Source: CAJBVG01 sp943371235
GTDB taxonomy: Bacteria > Bacteroidota > Bacteroidia > Sphingobacteriales > Sphingobacteriaceae
DNA length: 17,260 nucleotides
Assembly (NCBI GenBank): GCA_943371235.1
Contig: CALRTZ010000058.1
Location: 1 to 17,260 of the forward strand
Reading direction: 5' to 3'
Shown in pieces: positions 6,858-15,912 of the stretch (position 1 is the stretch's first letter; the number at the start of each line of letters is the position of its first letter). A model generated the notes under the pieces. It was not told the origin of the DNA, did no database searches, and saw only the letters and a program-made list of their open reading frames with translations. The position numbers and the translations under genes were made by a program.

Positions 6858-7527
6858 GATCGTTCAAAGTATTTTTTCCGTGTCGTATAACTTTCGCCTC
6901 TACATAAAAAATAATTTCTTCTGCCATACTTTTCACTAAGTCGCCGGTACGTTCTATTTTTCGAATAAGAATGAGTAAGCGCAATAGATTGTGTATGTTT
7001 TGTGGTGTTGAAATAATATGTTTTGCAATTATTTCACTTGCTAATTTATTTAATTCGTTTAACTCTTTATCTTTCTCAAATAATAGTCGCGCACTATCTG
7101 TATCATCATTTTGATAGGCACTAATGATATTGCCCATCATATCTAAACAGATATTACCCATCTCTTCAATTTGTAATTCTTCAATGAGTGTTTTTTCAAA
7201 TTCATTTTCTAACTCAACCACAAATTGCGCAATTCCCTCTGCATTATCACCCATTCGTTCTAAGTTCGAATTGCTTTTTAGAGTTGCGAACACAAACCGT
7301 AAATCGTTTGCTACAGGGGTATACAATGCAAATATATTCTCACAATCTTTATCAATTTTTAATTCAAAAGCATTTACTATTTTTTCGTTAAATAATACTT
7401 CTTTTGCTAAATTTTTGTCATGTTTTATTAACGACTTAAAACTTTTTTCTAATTGAGTCCGGATTAATTCTGCCATCTCAATTAAGTCTTTTTTTAATTT
7501 TTTTATCTCAGTATGTAAATGATTCAT
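6850..7527 (-). CDS. phoU: PhoU, phosphate signalling regulator
   Basis: PhoU is a cytoplasmic protein that links the Pst transporter to the PhoR/PhoB type sensor system and damps phosphate uptake. The 225-residue product is all-helical in character and shows the two repeated PhoU helical bundles. Each carries an E-R-x-G-D metal-binding motif: LERMGDNAEGIA (Glu90, Asp94) and IERTGDLVKSMA (Glu192, Asp196). It is the last gene of the pst operon, 17 bp after pstB. Its stop codon (6852-6850) lies within the coding end of the opposing gene, so there is no room for a terminator between them. No phoR or phoB gene is in the window. Confidence 0.93.
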   Translation of the reverse strand: MNHLHTEIKKLKKDLIEMAELIRTQLEKSFKSLIKHDKNLAKEVLFNEKIVNAFELKIDKDCENIFALYTPVANDLRFVFATLKSNSNLERMGDNAEGIAQFVVELENEFEKTLIEELQIEEMGNICLDMMGNIISAYQNDDTDSARLLFEKDKELNELNKLASEIIAKHIISTPQNIHNLLRLLILIRKIERTGDLVKSMAEEIIFYVEAKVIRHGKNTLNDLS

Positions 7528-7544
7528 GTTTCAATTTTTTATGA

Positions 7545-8297
7545 TCAACCGAATCTTCCCGTAATATAATTTTCTGTTTGTTCGGAATCGGGTGCAGTAA
7601 ATATTTTTTTTGTATCTCCGTATTCAATAAGTTCACCTAAATATATAAAAGCAGTATTGTCACTTATTCTTGCTGCTTGCTGCATGTTATGCGTTACCAC
7701 TAAAAGGGTGTACTTCTTTTTTAATTCATAAATAAGCTCTTCAATTTTTGCAGTAGATATGGGGTCTAATGCAGAAGCAGGTTCGTCCATCAACACAATA
7801 GAGGGCTCTACAGCTAAAGCTCTCGCAATACATAAACGTTGCTGCTGACCCACCGATAATTGCATTGCAGGTTTGTTTAGAATATCTTTTACTTCATCCC
7901 ACAAAGCTGCCATTTTTAACGAACGCTCAACACTTTCATCTAAAAATTTTTGATGTTTGATGTTGTTTACTCGTAATCCATAAGCCACATTTTCATAAAT
8001 CGACATAGGGAAAGGATTTGCTTTTTGAAAAACCATCCCTACTTTTTTTCTATGTGCAGTAATTTCAATTTTTTCTCTGTATATATCTTTATTATCAATA
8101 TAAATAGAGCCATTCATATGAAAGCTTTGCACAATATCGTTCATCCTGTTGAAACATCTTAGTAAAGTAGACTTTCCGCAACCACTTGGCCCAATAAAAG
8201 AAGTAACCGTATTTGCTTTAATACTTATATTAATGTCTTTTAATACTTGAGTTTTGCTATAAAATGCATTTAGCCCTTTAGTTTCTATTTTGTTCAT
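7545..8297 (-). CDS. pstB: Phosphate ABC transporter ATP-binding protein PstB
   Basis: PstB is the ATPase that drives phosphate import through PstC-PstA. The 250-residue product has Walker A GPSGCGKST (36-44), Q-loop Gln91, Walker B SIVLMDEP (166-173), a D-loop SALDP and the switch His203. The ABC signature reads LSVGQ (147-151) instead of the common LSGGQ. Valine replaces the third residue, while the more critical fourth Gly is kept, and the rest of the PstB signature (QQQRLCIARALA) is intact, so the protein is probably active. It starts one base after the pstA stop, which implies tight coupling within the operon. Confidence 0.96.
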   Translation of the reverse strand: MNKIETKGLNAFYSKTQVLKDINISIKANTVTSFIGPSGCGKSTLLRCFNRMNDIVQSFHMNGSIYIDNKDIYREKIEITAHRKKVGMVFQKANPFPMSIYENVAYGLRVNNIKHQKFLDESVERSLKMAALWDEVKDILNKPAMQLSVGQQQRLCIARALAVEPSIVLMDEPASALDPISTAKIEELIYELKKKYTLLVVTHNMQQAARISDNTAFIYLGELIEYGDTKKIFTAPDSEQTENYITGRFG

Positions 8298-8298
8298 G

Positions 8299-9156
8299 CT
8301 AATTCATTTTTTTGTACCATCTATTTCTTAAAATTATAGCCAATCCGTTTAATAAAAATGTTATTCCTAATAAAATTATTATTCCTGCCGCTGCTAATCC
8401 TACATAACTCTCTTGAGGTCTGCTGATCCAATTAAATATTTGTATAGGCAAAACGGTGTATTGATCCATTAAGTTCTCTGGTAAAAATGGAACATAAATT
8501 AAAGTTCCAATTACAATTAAAGGAGCGGTTTCTCCAATAGTTCTGGAAACAGATAAAATCATTCCTGTCAAAATACCTCCATAAGCAGAGGGAATAATAA
8601 TGTTTTTAATGGTTTGCCATTTGCTAGCACCCATTGCCAATGAGGCTTCTCTTAATGAGGTTGGCACAGATTTGATAGCTTCGCGTGTGGCTACAATCAC
8701 AATTGGTAAAACTAATAGCGATAACGTTAATGCTCCTGAAAGTACACTGTTGCCAAAGGAGCATAATCGTACAAATATTTCTAAGCCTACCATTCCGTAT
8801 ATTATAGATGGAACACCCGCTAAGTTAATAATGTTGATTTCTAATAATCTCGAGTACCTATTTCTTTTATCAATAAATTCTTCTAAATAGATACCTGCAC
8901 CAACTCCGATTGGAAACGAAATAAGTATCGTAATTATTAATACACTCAACATCCCTGCAATTGCAGTATATATGCCAGTTTCAGAAACATTTCTAGAAGG
9001 CAAAGAAGTAATAAATTTCCAATTTATATGATGTATGCCTTTGCTAATGATAGCATATAACAAAAGTGCAAGTGCGAGCAAGCTAATTAAAGTACATGCA
9101 ATTGCAAATACTTCAAAAAATTTATCTTTCGCTATGTTCCACTTATTACTACTCAT
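8299..9156 (-). CDS. pstA: Phosphate ABC transporter permease PstA
   Basis: PstA is one of the two inner-membrane subunits of the PstSCAB importer. The 285-residue product is highly hydrophobic with about six membrane segments, the first at about residues 15-37. The cytoplasmic EAA coupling loop reads REASLAMGASKWQTIKNIIIPSA, with Gly at the conserved place. The conserved SRTIGETAPL follows, a PstA hallmark. Its start overlaps the pstC stop by 8 bp (ATGAGTAG), and pstB follows after a single base. Confidence 0.95.
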   Translation of the reverse strand: MSSNKWNIAKDKFFEVFAIACTLISLLALALLLYAIISKGIHHINWKFITSLPSRNVSETGIYTAIAGMLSVLIITILISFPIGVGAGIYLEEFIDKRNRYSRLLEINIINLAGVPSIIYGMVGLEIFVRLCSFGNSVLSGALTLSLLVLPIVIVATREAIKSVPTSLREASLAMGASKWQTIKNIIIPSAYGGILTGMILSVSRTIGETAPLIVIGTLIYVPFLPENLMDQYTVLPIQIFNWISRPQESYVGLAAAGIIILLGITFLLNGLAIILRNRWYKKMN

Positions 9157-10069
9157 ATTTATTTGTGAATTTATTTTTCACCCAAATGCTAATATTATTT
9201 AAAAAAAAAGTAAATACAAACAGCATCATTCCCGCTGCAAAAATACTTTGATACTCTATGGTATTGTGAGAAACATCGCCCATGCTTACTTGTATAATAT
9301 AAGTACTAATGGTTTCCATAGAGTTTAATGGATTTATAGATAAACGAGGTTCTTGTCCTGCCGCAATAGCAACAATCATAGTTTCTCCAAATGCCCTTGA
9401 AACAGCTAATATTATAGAAACAATTATCCCGGAGGATGCTGCAGGTAACATTACCTTAAATGTAGTTTGAAAGCGAGTGGAACCTAATGCATACGCAGAT
9501 TCTCTTAAGTTATTTGGCAAGGTCCTTAATGCATCTTCACTTAATGAAGTTACGTATGGAATTATCATTATTCCCATTACAATTCCCGCAGAAAGTGCAT
9601 TAAATGTGCCAATGCTCGGAAAAATATTTTGCAACGCAGGAGTTACATATATTAACGCAAAAAAACCATAAATAACAGTTGGAATGGCAGCCAATATTTC
9701 TAATATCGGTTTTAAAATTAAGCTAACTTTTCGGGGTGCATACTCACTCAAATATATTGCGATGGTTAATCCCATCGGTATTGCTACTGCCACCGCAATA
9801 AAACTTACCACAATACTCCCTACTAATAATGGAAGTATTCCATAATGTTTATCGAAAAATAATGGAGTCCACTGTGTTTCTGTAAAAAATTCGTAAACAG
9901 AAACCTTGTTAAAAAATTTCAGCGTGTCTGTAGTTAATACACTTACAATGCCAATTGTTATTAGAATTGTAAGTACGCCGCACAATGCAAACAATCCAAT
10001 AATTATCCGTTCTTTTAACTTCAAATTATTAGCAAATATTTTTTCTATGCTGCTGTATATTTTCTGCAT
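9149..10069 (-). CDS. pstC: Phosphate ABC transporter permease PstC
   Basis: PstC pairs with PstA to form the phosphate channel. The 306-residue product has about six membrane segments. It has the EAA loop RESAYALGSTRFQTTFKVMLPAA and the PstC-type SRAFGETMIVAIAAG motif, which distinguishes it from PstA (SRTIGETAP). About 80 N-terminal residues precede the core permease domain, including a first membrane segment and a periplasmic loop, as in other PstC proteins. The ATG immediately follows the pstS stop with no intervening base; the gene's own stop overlaps pstA. Confidence 0.95.
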   Translation of the reverse strand: MQKIYSSIEKIFANNLKLKERIIIGLFALCGVLTILITIGIVSVLTTDTLKFFNKVSVYEFFTETQWTPLFFDKHYGILPLLVGSIVVSFIAVAVAIPMGLTIAIYLSEYAPRKVSLILKPILEILAAIPTVIYGFFALIYVTPALQNIFPSIGTFNALSAGIVMGIMIIPYVTSLSEDALRTLPNNLRESAYALGSTRFQTTFKVMLPAASSGIIVSIILAVSRAFGETMIVAIAAGQEPRLSINPLNSMETISTYIIQVSMGDVSHNTIEYQSIFAAGMMLFVFTFFLNNISIWVKNKFTNKYE

Positions 10070-11005
10070 TTATTTTTTGAACGTAGTTTCTAACAATAAT
10101 TGCGATTTGATGTATTCTTTTTTTGTAAGTGGTACACCTCCAATTTCAATTAATAGTTTTTCTGCATTATTTATGTAATATAATACAAAATCTTTTACTA
10201 TTGATTTTTCTAACGATGTTGAATTGATGTAAATATATTCTGTTCTCGATAATGGCTGATAGCTGCCGTTTTGTATGCTCTTCTCATTTGGCATGATTGC
10301 ACCCTCCCCATTATCTGCTATCTCATCATCTATTGGAACTAACTTCAGCTCGTTCGCATTTTCTTTGTAATAAGAGTACCCAAAAAAACCAAGTGAATAG
10401 GTAGCCCCAATTACACCTTGTACCAACATATTATCATCTTCACTCGCTGTATAATCTCCCCTAGAGGCTTTTTTTGTGCCTACAATTTTTAATGTAAAAA
10501 AATCAAAACTCCCAGATGAAGTGCCTGCTCCAAATAATTGTATAGGTTTATGAGGCCAGTTTTCTCTTATTTGGTCCCAATACATAATTGTTTTTTGTGC
10601 TGTAGGTTCCCATATTTTTTTTAATTCTGATACAGTTAAATAATCAATAAAATCATTTTCTGGGTTAACGGCAATTACGATTCCGTCATTTGAAACAGGA
10701 ATTTCAACAAACGAAATATTGTTTTTAACACACTCTTCAATCTCCAAACTATTCATTTTCCTTGAAGCATCTGCAATATCAATTTCATTTCTAATAAACT
10801 TTCTAATGCCACCGCTTGTGCCAGAAACGCCCACAGTAATTTTAATATCAGGATGAGCCTTTCTAAAATCTTCAGCTACCGCTTCACTTAATGGAAATAA
10901 GGTACTCGACCCATCTATTCGAATCCGATCTTCATAATCCCCAAAGCAGCCCGTAACTAGGCTCCAGATGGCTATAATTAATAAGTTTTTAACTTTTTGA
11001 TACAT
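10070..11005 (-). CDS. pstS: Phosphate-binding lipoprotein PstS
   Basis: PstS is the extracytoplasmic phosphate-binding protein that feeds the Pst importer. The 311-residue product starts with a lipoprotein signal: MYQKVKN, a hydrophobic stretch and a lipobox LVTGC with Cys20. Phosphate-binding loops of the family are visible: DGSSTLFPLSEA (about 32-43), GVSGTSGGIRKF, a SNDGIVIAVNP segment, and GAGTSSGSFDFF. Length is normal. It is the first gene of pstSCAB-phoU and has a Pho-box-like repeat array just upstream, which fits induction by phosphate starvation. ATG 11005 is preceded by an A/T-rich leader with no clear ribosome binding site. Confidence 0.95.
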   Translation of the reverse strand: MYQKVKNLLIIAIWSLVTGCFGDYEDRIRIDGSSTLFPLSEAVAEDFRKAHPDIKITVGVSGTSGGIRKFIRNEIDIADASRKMNSLEIEECVKNNISFVEIPVSNDGIVIAVNPENDFIDYLTVSELKKIWEPTAQKTIMYWDQIRENWPHKPIQLFGAGTSSGSFDFFTLKIVGTKKASRGDYTASEDDNMLVQGVIGATYSLGFFGYSYYKENANELKLVPIDDEIADNGEGAIMPNEKSIQNGSYQPLSRTEYIYINSTSLEKSIVKDFVLYYINNAEKLLIEIGGVPLTKKEYIKSQLLLETTFKK

Positions 11006-11019
11006 ATTGCTAGTTCACA

Positions 11020-11053
11020 CAAATATGTTAATCTTATGTTAACTTAACATTAA
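11020..11053 (-). promoter_or_regulatory. Pho-box-like direct repeats and -7 element of the pst operon
   Basis: Reading the minus strand toward pstS, there are three hexamers at an exact 11-bp period: TTAATG (11053-11048), TTAACA (11042-11037) and TTAACA (11031-11026). The last overlaps CATATTTG (11027-11020), one mismatch from the -7 consensus TAnnTTTG. No TTG is present at the -33 position. Direct TTAACA-like repeats one helical turn apart are the form of PhoP/PhoB sites in Bacillus and cyanobacteria. I infer an activator-dependent, phosphate-starvation promoter. Confidence 0.65.
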
Positions 11054-11071
11054 GTGTTACATCTTTATTTA

Positions 11072-11103
11072 TTTGGTTTTCGATAAAGAATTAGTTACTT
11101 TTG
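11072..11103 (+). promoter_or_regulatory. Promoter of the metH-metF-rsgA operon
   Basis: TTTG (11072-11075), a 20-bp spacer and TACTTTTG (11096-11103) match the Bacteroidota promoter consensus at both elements. Transcription would begin at about 11107-11110, so the riboswitch P1 stem forms from the very 5' end of the RNA. Confidence 0.85.
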
Positions 11104-11108
11104 CACTG

Positions 11109-11201
11109 CTTATCAAGAAAGACGGAGGGAATAGACCCTGCGATGTCTTAGCAACCTGTGCTAACAAGGTGCTAAAATCTACCTGAAAGGGGAATGATAA
11201 G
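11109..11201 (+). ncRNA. SAM-I (S-box) riboswitch upstream of metH
   Basis: This aptamer senses S-adenosylmethionine. P1 is a perfect 7-bp helix, CTTATCA (11109-11115) with TGATAAG (11195-11201). Between the strands are the S-box landmarks in order: GACGGAGGGA with the kink-turn partner GATGTC (P2), AGCAACCT paired with AGGTGCT (P3), and a P4 hairpin around ACC-TGAAA-GGGG. A pseudoknot is possible between TAGA in the P2 loop (11132-11135) and TCTA between P3 and P4 (11178-11181), as the family requires. It precedes metH and metF, the expected methionine-synthesis targets. The downstream leader (11202-11265) has a weak hairpin (11207-11221) but no terminator with a T run. Confidence 0.93.
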
Positions 11202-11224
11202 AAGATAAAATCTCTGATTTTTCG

Positions 11225-11232
11225 GATAAGCA
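11225..11232 (+). promoter_or_regulatory. Second copy of the riboswitch P1 3' strand, possible switching element
   Basis: GATAAGCA repeats the core of the P1 3' strand 24 nt downstream of it. It can pair over 8 bp with TGCTTATC at 11107-11114, competing with the 7-bp P1 helix. Such competition could form the expression platform; this is inference. Confidence 0.4.
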
Positions 11233-11265
11233 AGTACTAAAAACAATCAATAAAAGCTTGTATTA

Positions 11266-14200
11266 ATGAATATCAAAGAAATTTTAAGTCAAAGAATTCT
11301 AGTATTAGACGGTGCGATGGGCACCATGATTCAGCGTTATAATTTACAGGAAGAGGATTTTAGAGCAGAACGTTTTAAAAATCACCCTAAGGATTTAAAA
11401 GGGAATAACGATCTTTTAAACTTAACTCGCCCCGATGTAATTGAAGCAATACATAAAGAATATTTAGCGGTAGGTTCGGATATTATCGAAACAAATACGT
11501 TCAGCTCGAATTCCATTTCAATGGCTGATTATGATATGGAAGATTTGATTTATGAATTAAATCTTGAGGGTGCAAAAATTGCCAGAAGAGCAGCCGATTA
11601 TTATAACGCATTAACTCCAGATAAACCTAGATTTGTTGCAGGATCTGTGGGCCCAACAACTCGTTTACTTTCCCTATCTCCTGATGTAAACGACCCCGGT
11701 TTTAGGTCAATGACATATGCTGATCTAGTGGAGGCATATACCGAACAGTTTAGAGGATTACTTGATGGTGGAGTTGATTTAATTTTAATTGAAACAATAA
11801 CCGATACACTAAACGCCAAAGCTGGTTTGTTTGCATTAAATCAATTAGCAAAAAAAATAGGCAAAAAAGTACCTGTAATGGTTTCTGGTACTATCACAGA
11901 TGCTAGTGGTAGAACACTTTCCGGACAAACAACTGAAGCATTTTTAAATTCTCTAACCCATGCAGAATTGTTAAGCGTAGGCTTAAATTGTGCTTTAGGA
12001 GCGAAAGATATGCGCCCTTACATAGAAGAAATGGCCGAAAAATCAGGGTCCTTTGTAAGTGCATACCCAAATGCAGGTTTGCCAAATGAATTCGGTCAAT
12101 ATGATGAGAGCCCAGAAGACATGGGTGTGCATATACATGATTTTATTGAGCACGGATTCTTGAATATTGTAGGCGGATGTTGTGGTACCACCCCAGACCA
12201 TATCAGAAAAATCGCAGAACTAGCCAAAGGAGTGAAACCGAGGGTACCTAATGCCCCAAAACCGTATACTCGTTTAAGCGGACTAGAGCCTTTGGTAATA
12301 ACCCCCGAATTAAATTTTATAAATATTGGCGAACGTACCAATATTACAGGTTCTCCAAAATTCTCTAAATTAATTTTATCGGGCGATTTTGATGGAGCTC
12401 TATCTGTTGCTCGTCAGCAAGTAGAAGGAGGTGCACAAATCATCGACATCAATATGGATGAAGGGATGATAGATTCTGAAGCGGCAATGGTTAAGTTTTT
12501 AAATCTAGTAGCTGCAGAACCAGATATTGCAAAATTACCTATCATGGTCGACTCTTCTAAATGGTCGGTTATAGAAGCTGGTTTGCAATGTATACAAGGT
12601 AAAGCCATCGTAAATTCAATTTCATTAAAAGAAGGGGAAGAAAAATTTATAGAATACGCCGAAAAAATTAAAAGTTATGGTGCTGCTACTGTTGTCATGG
12701 CATTTGATGAGCAAGGACAGGCAGATTCTTATGAACGTAGAATCGAAATTTGTAAACGCTCATATGATATTTTAGTTAACAAGGTAAACTTCCCTGCACA
12801 AGACATTATTTTCGATCCAAACATTTTAACTGTTGCCACCGGTTTAGAAGAGCACAACAATTATGCAGTTGATTTTATAAAAGCAACGAAATGGATTAAA
12901 GAAAATTTACCATATGCAAAAGTAAGTGGTGGAGTAAGTAATATTTCTTTCTCTTTTAGAGGAAACAATGTAGTTCGTGAAGCTATGCATTCTGTGTTTT
13001 TATACCATGCAATTCGCGCTGGTTTAGATATGGGTATTGTAAATGCAGGGATGTTAGAAGTGTACGAAGAAATACCGAAAGATTTACTTGTATTAGTTGA
13101 AGATGTTTTGTTAAATAGAAGAGACGATGCTACAGAACGCTTGATAAACTTTGCGGAGCAAGTAAAAGGAAAAGGGAAAGAAGGTCAAATAAAAGAAGAA
13201 TTAGAATGGCGTAAAGCACCAGTAGAATCACGCCTTTCGCACTCTTTAATAAAAGGAATTATTGATTTCTTAGATGATGATGTAGAGGAGGCACGACAAA
13301 AATACGACAGGCCTTTACATGTAATTGAAGGTCCATTAATGGATGGGATGAATATTGTGGGTGATTTGTTTGGTGCAGGAAAAATGTTTTTGCCTCAAGT
13401 TGTAAAAAGTGCGAGAGTAATGAAAAAAGCAGTTGCTTATTTATTGCCTTATATTGAAGAAGAAAAAAGAAATAATCCTACACTCTCACAAAACTCTAGT
13501 CAGGGAAAAGTGTTAATGGCTACAGTAAAAGGCGATGTGCATGACATAGGTAAAAATATTGTAGGAGTGGTGTTGGCTTGTAATAATTTCGAAGTTATAG
13601 ATTTAGGGGTAATGGTATCTGCTTCAAAAATTATTGAAGAAGCTAAAAAGCATCAAGTAGATGTAATTGGGTTAAGTGGATTAATTACTCCATCACTAGA
13701 TGAGATGGTACACGTAGCCAAAGAAATGCAACGTGAGAAAATGAATATCCCCTTATTAATTGGGGGCGCAACTACATCCAGAATACATACAGTTGTAAAA
13801 ATAGATCCACATTATGATGGAGCAGTTGTGCATGTATTAGATGCATCGCGTAGTGTAGGTGTTACAAGTAATTTATTGAACGAAGAAACATCAGAGAATT
13901 ATAAAAAAGAAATTGCTGTGGATTATGAAAATACTCGTGAGCAATATTTAAAACGCAGTGCAGAGAAAAAAATAATTTCCATTGCCGATGCGAGAAGCAA
14001 AAAACAAAAATCAACATTCACGGATGATACCGTATATAAACCGGCTTTTATTGGGAATAAAACACTTATTGATTTTCCATTGGAAGAGTTAGTAGATTAC
14101 ATTGATTGGTCTCCTTTCTTCCATACTTGGGAATTGAGAGGATCGTATCCTAAAATTTTACAAGATGAAGTGGTTGGAGTAGAGGCAACAAAATTATTCA

Positions 14201-14946
14201 AAGATGCACAGAGCATGTTAAATGATTTTGTAACTAATAAAAAAATAAAAGCAGCAGGAGTATTTGGTTTTTATCCAGCAAATAGTATTGCAGATGATAT
14301 AGAATTATATACAGATGAAACTAGAACTCATGTGTATGAACAGCTATTTACTCTAAGGCAACAAGCAGAAAAAGCAGTTGGTCAAAATTATTTAGCTCTT
14401 TCAGATTTTGTGGCACCTAAGAGCACAGAAGTAAAAGACTACGTAGGAATGTTTGCAGTAACTGCTGGTATTGGCTTAGATGAAGTAGTGGCTGCATACG
14501 AAGCAAACCTCGACGATTATAATTCTATTATGGCAAAAGCAATTGCTGATAGATTGGCGGAAGCATTTGCAGAAAAACTGCATGAGTTAGTACGTAAAGA
14601 GTATTGGGCATATGCTAACGATGAATCTTTAAAAAATGAAGAGTTAATAAAAGAAAAATACCAAGGCATAAGACCTGCACCTGGTTACCCAGCTTGCCCC
14701 GACCATACTGAAAAGAAAACCATCTTTAAAATTTTAGATGCTGAAAATGAAATAGGATTACATTTAACAGAGAATTTCGCAATGTACCCAACAGCGGCAG
14801 TAAGTGGTTATTATTTTTCTCATAAAGAATCAAATTACTTTGGACTTGGCAAAATTGGTAAAGATCAAGTAATAGATTATGCAAAAAGAAAAGGCTTAAG
14901 TATTGAAGAAACAGAACGTTGGTTAGCACCTAATTTATCATATTAA
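11266..14946 (+). CDS. metH: Cobalamin-dependent methionine synthase MetH, full length
   Basis: MetH transfers a methyl group from methyl-tetrahydrofolate through cobalamin to homocysteine, making methionine. All four modules are present in 1226 residues. The homocysteine domain (1 to about 325) has zinc ligands Cys242, Cys305 and Cys306 (GLNCALG, GGCCGTTP). The pterin domain spans about 350-620 (NIGERTNITGS, DINMDEG). A cobalamin cap follows at about 650-735, and the B12 domain has DVHDIGKNIV with the cobalt-ligand His759, the same number as in Escherichia coli. The C-terminal reactivation domain (about 925-1226) has RPAPGYPACPDH for AdoMet binding. The gene is not split, unlike some members of the phylum. 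It is the first gene behind the SAM riboswitch; metF follows after 12 bp. Confidence 0.97.
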   Translation: MNIKEILSQRILVLDGAMGTMIQRYNLQEEDFRAERFKNHPKDLKGNNDLLNLTRPDVIEAIHKEYLAVGSDIIETNTFSSNSISMADYDMEDLIYELNLEGAKIARRAADYYNALTPDKPRFVAGSVGPTTRLLSLSPDVNDPGFRSMTYADLVEAYTEQFRGLLDGGVDLILIETITDTLNAKAGLFALNQLAKKIGKKVPVMVSGTITDASGRTLSGQTTEAFLNSLTHAELLSVGLNCALGAKDMRPYIEEMAEKSGSFVSAYPNAGLPNEFGQYDESPEDMGVHIHDFIEHGFLNIVGGCCGTTPDHIRKIAELAKGVKPRVPNAPKPYTRLSGLEPLVITPELNFINIGERTNITGSPKFSKLILSGDFDGALSVARQQVEGGAQIIDINMDEGMIDSEAAMVKFLNLVAAEPDIAKLPIMVDSSKWSVIEAGLQCIQGKAIVNSISLKEGEEKFIEYAEKIKSYGAATVVMAFDEQGQADSYERRIEICKRSYDILVNKVNFPAQDIIFDPNILTVATGLEEHNNYAVDFIKATKWIKENLPYAKVSGGVSNISFSFRGNNVVREAMHSVFLYHAIRAGLDMGIVNAGMLEVYEEIPKDLLVLVEDVLLNRRDDATERLINFAEQVKGKGKEGQIKEELEWRKAPVESRLSHSLIKGIIDFLDDDVEEARQKYDRPLHVIEGPLMDGMNIVGDLFGAGKMFLPQVVKSARVMKKAVAYLLPYIEEEKRNNPTLSQNSSQGKVLMATVKGDVHDIGKNIVGVVLACNNFEVIDLGVMVSASKIIEEAKKHQVDVIGLSGLITPSLDEMVHVAKEMQREKMNIPLLIGGATTSRIHTVVKIDPHYDGAVVHVLDASRSVGVTSNLLNEETSENYKKEIAVDYENTREQYLKRSAEKKIISIADARSKKQKSTFTDDTVYKPAFIGNKTLIDFPLEELVDYIDWSPFFHTWELRGSYPKILQDEVVGVEATKLFKDAQSMLNDFVTNKKIKAAGVFGFYPANSIADDIELYTDETRTHVYEQLFTLRQQAEKAVGQNYLALSDFVAPKSTEVKDYVGMFAVTAGIGLDEVVAAYEANLDDYNSIMAKAIADRLAEAFAEKLHELVRKEYWAYANDESLKNEELIKEKYQGIRPAPGYPACPDHTEKKTIFKILDAENEIGLHLTENFAMYPTAAVSGYYFSHKESNYFGLGKIGKDQVIDYAKRKGLSIEETERWLAPNLSY

Positions 14947-14958
14947 TTAAATACAGAA

Positions 14959-15912
14959 ATGAAAGTTATAGAACATATAAATAATGCAAAGAAACCTTTG
15001 TTTTCTTTCGAATTATTACCACCACTAAAAGGTAAAGGCATTCAGCAAATATTTGATGCCATAGATCCATTAATGGAATTTAAACCACCATTTATTGATG
15101 TAACCTACCATAGAGAAGATTTTATTTACAAAGAGCGTGCTAATGGATTATTAGAAAAAGTTTCATACAGAAAGAGACCAGGAACAGTTGCTATTTGCGC
15201 TGCAATTATGCATCACTATGGTGTAGATGCCGTACCTCATTTGATTTGTGGAGGTTTCACTAAAGAAGAAACAGAAAATGCTCTTATTGAACTTAGTTTC
15301 TTAGGTATAGATAATGTATTGGTATTACGTGGAGATTCTCGAAAAGCAGAAAGTCAATTTATACCCACACCCGGAGGACATGCATACGCAAGTGATTTGC
15401 TGGGGCAAGTTGCAGATATGAATAAGGGTAAGTTTTTGCACGATGATATTGATGCGGCACATGGAACTGATTTTTGTATAGGTGTAGCAGGTTATCCAGA
15501 AAAACATTTTGAAGCGCCAAACATGGAAACCGATTTAAAGTACCTAAAACATAAAATTGATTTAGGTGCAGAATTTATCGTAACTCAAATGTTTTTTGAT
15601 AATCAAAAATACATCGATTTTGTGAAATTGTGTAGAGAGAATGACATCAACGTGCCAATTATTCCGGGATTAAAACCTATTACGAATTCTAAACAATTAA
15701 TTGCATTGCCTAAAGTTTTTCACATAGATTTACCCCTGGAATTAAGTGAAGCAGTTAATAAATGTAAAAACGAGCAAGACGTAAAACAAGTTGGAGTAGA
15801 ATGGTTAATTGAACAATCTAAAGGCTTAATAAAAGCAGGTGCGCCTGTTTTACACTATTATACAATGGGAAATGCAAACCCAACTTACCAAATTGCAAAA
15901 GCAGTTTTTTAA
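14959..15912 (+). CDS. metF: Methylenetetrahydrofolate reductase MetF
   Basis: MetF is the FAD enzyme that reduces 5,10-methylene- to 5-methyl-tetrahydrofolate, the methyl donor for MetH. The 317-residue product is a single TIM barrel with the N-terminal FSFELLPP strand, whose Glu is the family's catalytic position. It also has the DVTYHRED segment, the folate/FAD region VLRGDSRK, and IGVAGYPEKH followed by the conserved AEFIVTQMFFD strand. It is about 20 residues longer than the E. coli enzyme. It lies 12 bp behind metH, and its stop codon overlaps the rsgA start, so the riboswitch probably governs all three. Confidence 0.95.
   Translation: MKVIEHINNAKKPLFSFELLPPLKGKGIQQIFDAIDPLMEFKPPFIDVTYHREDFIYKERANGLLEKVSYRKRPGTVAICAAIMHHYGVDAVPHLICGGFTKEETENALIELSFLGIDNVLVLRGDSRKAESQFIPTPGGHAYASDLLGQVADMNKGKFLHDDIDAAHGTDFCIGVAGYPEKHFEAPNMETDLKYLKHKIDLGAEFIVTQMFFDNQKYIDFVKLCRENDINVPIIPGLKPITNSKQLIALPKVFHIDLPLELSEAVNKCKNEQDVKQVGVEWLIEQSKGLIKAGAPVLHYYTMGNANPTYQIAKAVF

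Noticed and set aside
7124..7456. Open frame antisense to phoU
   Set aside because: The opposite strand encodes a complete PhoU with both metal motifs; the antisense frame has no recognisable features.
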